Source: PALSA-660 sp036508075
GTDB taxonomy: Bacteria; Actinomycetota; Coriobacteriia; Anaerosomatales; PALSA-660
DNA: 18,877 nt
Reading direction: 5' to 3'
NCBI GenBank assembly: GCA_036508075.1
Contig: DATCIA010000005.1
Coordinates: 1-18,877 of the forward strand
Of this stretch, positions 15,489 to 18,877 are shown piece by piece. Within the stretch, counting starts at the first letter, position 1. Each line of letters begins with the position of its first letter. The position numbers and the translations under genes are program-made. The notes beneath the pieces are model-generated. The model was not told the DNA's origin and searched no databases. It saw only the letters and a program-made list of their open reading frames with translations.

Positions 15489-16550
15489 TCAGAACTGCCT
15501 CAGAAAACGCATGTCGCTCTCGATGAAGTGCCGCAGATCGGGGACCCCGTACTTGAGCGCGGCGATGCGCTCCGCGCCCATGCCGAAGGCGAAGCCGGTG
15601 TAGCGCTCGGGATCGATCCCGACGTAGCCGAACACGTTCGGATCGACCATCCCGCATCCGAGCACCTCGAGCCAGCCCGACCCCTTGCACATGCGGCACC
15701 CGGCGCCGTTGCAGAGGTGGCAACTGACGTCGACCTCGGCCGACGGCTCGGTGAAGGGGAAGAAGTGCGGACGCAGGCGCACCGCGCGGTCGGGCCCGAA
15801 CATCTCGTGCGCGAAGTGCTCGAGCGTGCCCTTGAGGTCGCCGAACGTGATGCCCTCATCGACCACCAGACCCTCGATCTGCGTGAACTGCGGGAGGTGC
15901 GACGGGTCGGCGACGTCTCGCCGGTAGACCTTGCCCGGAGCGAGGATGTAGATCGGCGGCGTGCTGTTCTCCATGACGCGCACCTGCACCGGCGACGTCT
16001 GCGTGCGCAGCAGCACGTCGGACTCCCCCGCCACCACGGCGGCGTCACCGGAGAGATCCTCCACGTAGAAGGTGTCGGAGGCGTTTCGCGCGGGGTGGTC
16101 CGGCGGCGTGTTGAGCGCAGTGAAGTTGTAGTAGTCGAGCTCGACCTCGGGCCCCTCCGCGATCCGGTAGCCCAAGCCGATGAAGATGTCGGAGATCTCC
16201 CGCGTGACCTTCTCGATGAGATGCTGCCTGCCCGGAGCGCGGCGCCGGCCCGGGAGCGTGACGTCGATCGCCTCAGCGGTGAGCCTTCGCTCCAGCGCGG
16301 CTGCGGACAGGATGCCCTCCCGCTCGGCGATCGCGGCCTCGAGAGCCAGCCGGACCTCGTTACTCACCTTGCCTGCGGCCGGACGCTCGTCGCCGGACAG
16401 CGCTCCCAACCCGCGAAGCACGCCCGTGAGCGACCCCTTCTTCCCGAGCAGCGCGACGCGGACAGCGTCGAGCGATGACAGGTCACCCGCGCCGGCGATC
16501 GACTCGAGTCCGGCCGAGCGCAGTTCCTGCAGTTCGTCGATGAGTGCCAT
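15489..16550 (-). CDS. pheS: Phenylalanyl-tRNA synthetase alpha subunit
   Basis: Catalytic class II chain that activates phenylalanine and transfers it to tRNA-Phe. From ATG 16550 (AAGGA 5 nt upstream) the protein has 353 residues. The N-terminal coiled-coil arm covers about 1-95. The catalytic core has FIGLGYRIAEGPEVE near 123-137, RTQTSPVQ (182-189), motif 2 (GKVYRRDVADPSHLPQFTQIEG, split as 206-215 and 216-227) and motif 3 (GFAFGMGAERIAALKYG, 319-335). An insert with Cys277-x2-Cys280 and Cys285-x2-Cys288, plus Cys299, looks like a small metal knuckle of a kind present in many Gram-positive PheS proteins. The open frame extends upstream into the T-box leader, but that part is not protein-like. 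Confidence 0.97.
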   Translation of the reverse strand: MALIDELQELRSAGLESIAGAGDLSSLDAVRVALLGKKGSLTGVLRGLGALSGDERPAAGKVSNEVRLALEAAIAEREGILSAAALERRLTAEAIDVTLPGRRRAPGRQHLIEKVTREISDIFIGLGYRIAEGPEVELDYYNFTALNTPPDHPARNASDTFYVEDLSGDAAVVAGESDVLLRTQTSPVQVRVMENSTPPIYILAPGKVYRRDVADPSHLPQFTQIEGLVVDEGITFGDLKGTLEHFAHEMFGPDRAVRLRPHFFPFTEPSAEVDVSCHLCNGAGCRMCKGSGWLEVLGCGMVDPNVFGYVGIDPERYTGFAFGMGAERIAALKYGVPDLRHFIESDMRFLRQF

Positions 16551-16591
16551 CCCGGTCCTTTCGCAGACCCCACGCATACCCCGGAAACGAG

Positions 16592-16649
16592 AAAGAAGCC
16601 GACGTCTCGCCCCGGGCATGTCCCATGCCCGGGGACGGAAGTCGACTTC
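16592..16649 (-). terminator. T-box leader terminator ahead of pheS
   Basis: Two nested helices form on the minus strand. The outer pairs GAAGTCGAC (16649-16641) with GTCGGCTTC (16603-16595). The inner perfect 11-bp stem pairs CCCCGGGCATG (16634-16624) with CATGCCCGGGG (16620-16610) around GGA. The T-rich tail TTTCTCGTTT follows at once. The 5' arm of the inner stem can instead pair with CCGGGG just before the T-box bulge, giving the competing antiterminator. Confidence 0.8.
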
Positions 16650-16924
16650 CGCGGTACCACCCCGGTTGACCGTGGGCGCACGCGCCGACAAGGTCCACCT
16701 CGTGCGCGCCGCGGATGCGACGCGCCTTCACACGCCCTCTCAGGCACGGTGTCCCGGTAACGGGGGATCCGGCTTCCCTAGCGGCGGCCGCGCGCGGCCT
16801 CGTTCAGGAATGCGGCTGATGGAGTGAACCGCTCGCTCGTTCGCCGTGCGAGGCCCTCGCAGCCGTGCGGGCCTCTCTCTGTGCGCGACGTCGTGCCTGT
16901 GCTCGAGCGTCTCTCCGTCATCGC
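16595..16924 (-). promoter_or_regulatory. T-box riboswitch sensing uncharged tRNA-Phe, upstream of pheST
   Basis: This accounts for the only long non-coding stretch (16551-16958). On the minus strand the T-box core GGGTGGTACCGCGG is at 16662-16649, against a family consensus of AGGGTGGNACCGCG. The acceptor bulge UGGU (16659-16656) would pair with the tRNA end ACCA, fitting discriminator A73 of tRNA-Phe. Stem I can be drawn: GAT and GGAG (16922-16913) pair with CTCC and ATC (16824-16818), and CGCTCG (16909-16904) with CGAGCG (16835-16830). The internal loop between them holds UUC (16828-16826), a Phe specifier codon followed by A as usual. The distal hairpin GAGGCCC/GGGCCTC has GGCUG in its loop (GGNUG type). 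Stem II/III material includes CCGTTACCGGG. A terminator/antiterminator pair implies transcription attenuation: low Phe-tRNA charging turns pheST on. Confidence 0.92.
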
Positions 16925-16949
16925 CTCACTATTGGTTATGTGAGCCGAG

Positions 16950-16978
16950 ATTGTACCATCAGCGCCTCGCGCTCTCCA
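16950..16978 (-). promoter_or_regulatory. Candidate pheST promoter with extended -10
   Basis: On the minus strand TGGAGA (16978-16973, four of six matches to TTGACA) is followed after 17 nt by TACAAT (16955-16950), five of six matches to TATAAT. A TGG just before it gives an extended -10. Transcription would start about 16943, just before Stem I of the T-box. The -35 and spacer lie in the last codons and stop codon of the SipW-like gene. Confidence 0.75.
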
Positions 16979-17345
16979 TGGCGGCGAGCACCCTCCCCGT
17001 AGGGACGACGCACGCCACGACGCCCATGACCGACTCCGCGCGTACCGGATCGCGGTCCGCGACCGGGTTGGAATCGCCGCGCAGGACGAGCGTGTCGTCG
17101 GTGTTCACCGCCAGCACCCGGTGGAGTACGCCGGAGGGCCACCCCTGCTTCGCGACGAGCACCACGTCCCCCTGCGCCACTCCCGACGCGTCTCGCCTCA
17201 CCAGGACAAGGTCACCCCTCCAGAGCGCGGGGGCCATCGATCCTCCCCCGACGTACACCGCGCGATAGCCGCAGGCCGCCCACACGGCCGCAGCCGCCGC
17301 GAGGGCGACGACCGCCACCCTGACCACGACCGTGCGGACGCCCAC
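16959..17345 (-). CDS. SipW-like (ER-type) signal peptidase I
   Basis: Small membrane signal peptidase of 128 residues in family S26B, the SipW/ER/archaeal type that uses a Ser-His pair rather than Ser-Lys. One N-terminal hydrophobic segment (about 5-25) is followed by GGGSMAP with nucleophile Ser36, LHRV with general-base His75, and RGDSNPVADRDPV (89-101) with the conserved Asp residues. There is no C-terminal membrane segment, unlike Bacillus SipW, so this is a short form. GTG 17345 lies 1 nt after the stop of the TasA-like gene, with AGGTG 7 nt upstream. The pairing of SipW with a TasA-type substrate is known; that this enzyme processes its neighbour is inferred. Its 3' end carries the pheST promoter. 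Confidence 0.85.
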   Translation of the reverse strand: MGVRTVVVRVAVVALAAAAAVWAACGYRAVYVGGGSMAPALWRGDLVLVRRDASGVAQGDVVLVAKQGWPSGVLHRVLAVNTDDTLVLRGDSNPVADRDPVRAESVMGVVACVVPTGRVLAAMESARR

Positions 17346-17346
17346 G

Positions 17347-17829
17347 CTAGTTCACCTGCTCGGCGTCGACGTAGAGTGTCATCTTGGCGTAGTCTCCCGC
17401 GAGCTCGTTGCCCGCCGTGGCCGGCAGGCCGACCGCGAACTGGAACTGCATGCGCGCTCCGGTGGCCATCGTGACCGGCGTCGTGCGCAGGCTCGAGAGC
17501 GGCCCGTCGTAGACGGCGACACCGTCAACGATCACCCGGCAGGTCAGCGCCTCCCAGAAGTCGGTTATGCCGGCCTTCTTGGCCGCGGTGACTACCACGC
17601 TCACGGGCAGGTTGCCCGTGTTGACGACCGTCATCGACTGCGTGACGGTGCCACCCGGCGCCAACGCGTCGATGTTGATCGCAGCCGAGGTCGGCTCCGT
17701 CGAGATCGCCACACTACCTGCGCGGACGATGTTCTCCGCCGTCGAACTCTGGCTCGTGAAGTAGGCGCCCGCGGCTCCGATCGTGAGCGCCGCGTAGCAC
17801 CCGATGACGAACAGGACGATCCTCTTCAT
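17347..17829 (-). CDS. TasA/CalY-like secreted protein with SipW-type signal peptide
   Basis: A 160-residue exported protein. The N-terminus has a short basic start (MKR), a hydrophobic core (4-21) and then GAYFTSQSSTAENIVRAGSV. That layout, with a small-residue run, an aromatic YF, then N and AG, resembles the signal peptides cut by SipW. The mature part is beta-rich, with NIDALAPGGTVTQSMTVVNTG (split as 52-62 and 63-72) typical of the TasA/camelysin fold and a C-terminal LYVDAEQ matching the usual family ending. It is shorter than Bacillus TasA (about 260 residues). Relatives form biofilm fibres or act as surface proteins; function here is unknown. The gene is followed after 1 nt by the SipW-like peptidase. 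ATG 17829 has a GGGGGTGG stretch 6 nt upstream. Similarity is by pattern, not by search. Confidence 0.75.
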   Translation of the reverse strand: MKRIVLFVIGCYAALTIGAAGAYFTSQSSTAENIVRAGSVAISTEPTSAAINIDALAPGGTVTQSMTVVNTGNLPVSVVVTAAKKAGITDFWEALTCRVIVDGVAVYDGPLSSLRTTPVTMATGARMQFQFAVGLPATAGNELAGDYAKMTLYVDAEQVN

Positions 17830-17910
17830 GTCGTTCCACCCCCGTGGGTCCGTGCCGTCCGAGGGGTGGGCGGCGTGCTGTACGGTCTGAAGCGGGACGC
17901 GGCGGCACGC

Positions 17911-17939
17911 GGCCCGGGGGGATCATCCCGCCCCGGACC
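17911..17939 (-). other. GC-rich inverted repeat between the ATPase and TasA-like genes
   Basis: Minus-strand arms beginning GGTCCGGGG and ending CCCCGGGCC pair over nine positions (one G-U), with two more pairs after a C-C mismatch. No T-run follows, so it is not a classic terminator. The rest of the 160-bp gap (17830-17989) shows no convincing promoter or gene. Confidence 0.5.
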
Positions 17940-17989
17940 GACTCGCGCCTAGCCGATCTCCTACCGGATGCCTGCCACGCGCGTACGGA

Positions 17990-18877
17990 CTACGCGACCC
18001 GCGCGTGCCGCTTCCGCTGAACAACCTTGTAGACCTCGAACCACATCACGCTCACGGCGCCCGCACCCAGCGCGATCACCATGTCGAGCGGGTGCAGGAC
18101 CGCGAACTGGAACAGGTCACGCGCGCCGGGAAGCGCGAACAGCAGTGTGAGCATCCCGACCGTCCCTCCGGTGACCCACCACAGCGCCTTGTTCTTCGCC
18201 GTGAAGCCTCCGACGATCGTGTGCGTCCACGAGCGGTTCACGAAGATGAGCGCCAGGTTGCCCGACACCAGCGCGGTGAACGCCAGCGCCCGGACCTCGT
18301 TCGCTCCGAAGTCGGACAACACCGCCCACAGGTAGACACCGACCACGGCGGCGAGCACGACCCCGCCCTGGGTCACGCTCACGCCGATCATCCGGCGGCT
18401 GAAGACGGGCTCGTCCACGCCCCGGGGCGGGCGGTCCATGATGTCCGCCTCTTCGGCTTCGCCCTCGAACACGACAGAGCACGCCGGGTCGATGATGAGC
18501 TCGAGGAAGGCGATGTGGACGGGCATGAGCACGAGCGGGAGCGCGTGCCCGTACAGTCTGGGGACCAGCACCGGCAGCAGCGACATGCCCGCGATCGGCA
18601 CGTGCACCGCCAGGATGTAGGCCATGGCCTTCTTCAGGTTGTCGTAGATACGCCGCCCCATGCGGATCGCGCGCACGATGGACGTGAACGCGTCGTCGGT
18701 AAGCACCAGGGCTGCCGCCTCGCGCGCGACGTCCGTGCCGCGCTGCCCCATCGCGATGCCGATGTCGGAAGCCTTGAGCGCCGGCGCGTCGTTGACGCCG
18801 TCGCCGGTCATCGCGACGACCTCGCCGCGAGCCTTGAGCGCCTGCACGATGCGGAGCTTCTGCTCGGGCACCGCGCG
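17990..18877 (-). CDS. P-type cation-transporting ATPase (P2-like), C-terminal part, cut by window edge
   Basis: The last ~295 residues of a P-type ATPase; the gene continues beyond the window, and the GTG at 18871 is an internal Val codon (reading R-A-V-PEQKLRIV). Numbering from that Val, the hinge motif MTGDGVNDAPALKASDIGIAM at 21-41 (Mg-binding Asp residues) is intact. About six membrane segments follow, including AYILAVHVPIAGMSLLPVL (84-102) and VHIAFLELIIDPACSVVF (118-135), as in Ca-type P2 pumps. Against SERCA, the M6 Asp is kept (ELIIDP) with Glu in place of Asn796, while the M5 Glu771 position appears to be Ile. The ion is therefore uncertain. The phosphorylation motif DKTGT would lie outside the window. 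It ends in KVVQRKRHARVA, a basic cytoplasmic tail. No functional link to the TasA-like gene is evident. Confidence 0.93.
   Translation of the reverse strand, partial: RAVPEQKLRIVQALKARGEVVAMTGDGVNDAPALKASDIGIAMGQRGTDVAREAAALVLTDDAFTSIVRAIRMGRRIYDNLKKAMAYILAVHVPIAGMSLLPVLVPRLYGHALPLVLMPVHIAFLELIIDPACSVVFEGEAEEADIMDRPPRGVDEPVFSRRMIGVSVTQGGVVLAAVVGVYLWAVLSDFGANEVRALAFTALVSGNLALIFVNRSWTHTIVGGFTAKNKALWWVTGGTVGMLTLLFALPGARDLFQFAVLHPLDMVIALGAGAVSVMWFEVYKVVQRKRHARVA

Noticed and set aside
14634..16478. Very long plus-strand open frame (614 codons) opposite pheT and pheS
   Set aside because: It is antisense to two well-conserved genes, rich in Arg/His/Asp as expected from the opposite strand of high-GC coding DNA, and shows no recognisable domain.
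17935..17990. CCGGTAGG-containing stretch before the TasA-like gene, considered as a cyclic di-GMP (GEMM) riboswitch
   Set aside because: Only a short fragment resembles the second GEMM arm; the conserved GGCAAACC and ACGCAAAGCC elements are missing upstream.

Overview
The window is high-GC DNA with one dense, almost entirely minus-strand gene block. The order pheS-pheT-argC-argJ-argB-argD-argF-argR-argG-(transporter)-argH-mpg is the order known from actinobacteria such as Mycobacterium (pheST followed by argCJBDFRGH, with mpg nearby). High GC, GTG starts and 4-nt gene overlaps agree with an actinomycetote. A tRNA-sensing transcription-attenuating T-box in front of pheST and a SipW/TasA-type pair are features better known from Firmicutes. 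A deep-branching actinomycetote (for example Coriobacteriia-like) fits, but the species cannot be named from this sequence.

Layout, left to right. At 3-1637 on the plus strand lies the 3' part of a bifunctional class A penicillin-binding protein, ending at a hairpin terminator (1654-1689). Everything else is on the minus strand and is transcribed from right to left. At the right edge is the C-terminal part of a P-type cation ATPase (17990-18877, cut by the window). It is followed by a small secreted TasA/CalY-like protein (17347-17829) and its likely cognate SipW-type signal peptidase (16959-17345). A pheST promoter lies in the tail of that peptidase gene. A T-box leader of about 330 nt, with a UUC (Phe) specifier and a UGGU tRNA-acceptor bulge, precedes pheS and pheT. 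A 177-bp gap then holds a candidate promoter, an ARG-box-like palindrome and a perfect 11-bp hairpin ahead of argC.

argC, argJ, argB, argD, argF, argG and argH together form the cyclic (acetyl-recycling) pathway from glutamate to arginine. ArgJ transfers the acetyl group from acetylornithine back to glutamate, and no argA is present here. argR encodes the repressor inside its own regulon. The genes are very tightly packed, mostly with ATGA or GTGA overlaps or Shine-Dalgarno/stop overlaps. An EamA-family transporter is inserted between argG and argH. A 3-methyladenine DNA glycosylase and a NIF3-family protein are translationally coupled after argH, and the shared terminator region separates them from the convergent PBP gene.

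No tRNA, rRNA, CRISPR array, insertion sequence or phage gene was seen. The least routine parts are the Phe T-box in a high-GC background, the SipW/TasA-like pair, the transporter inside the arg operon, and the unusual membrane residues of the ATPase. I did not find convincing evidence for a wholly new system.
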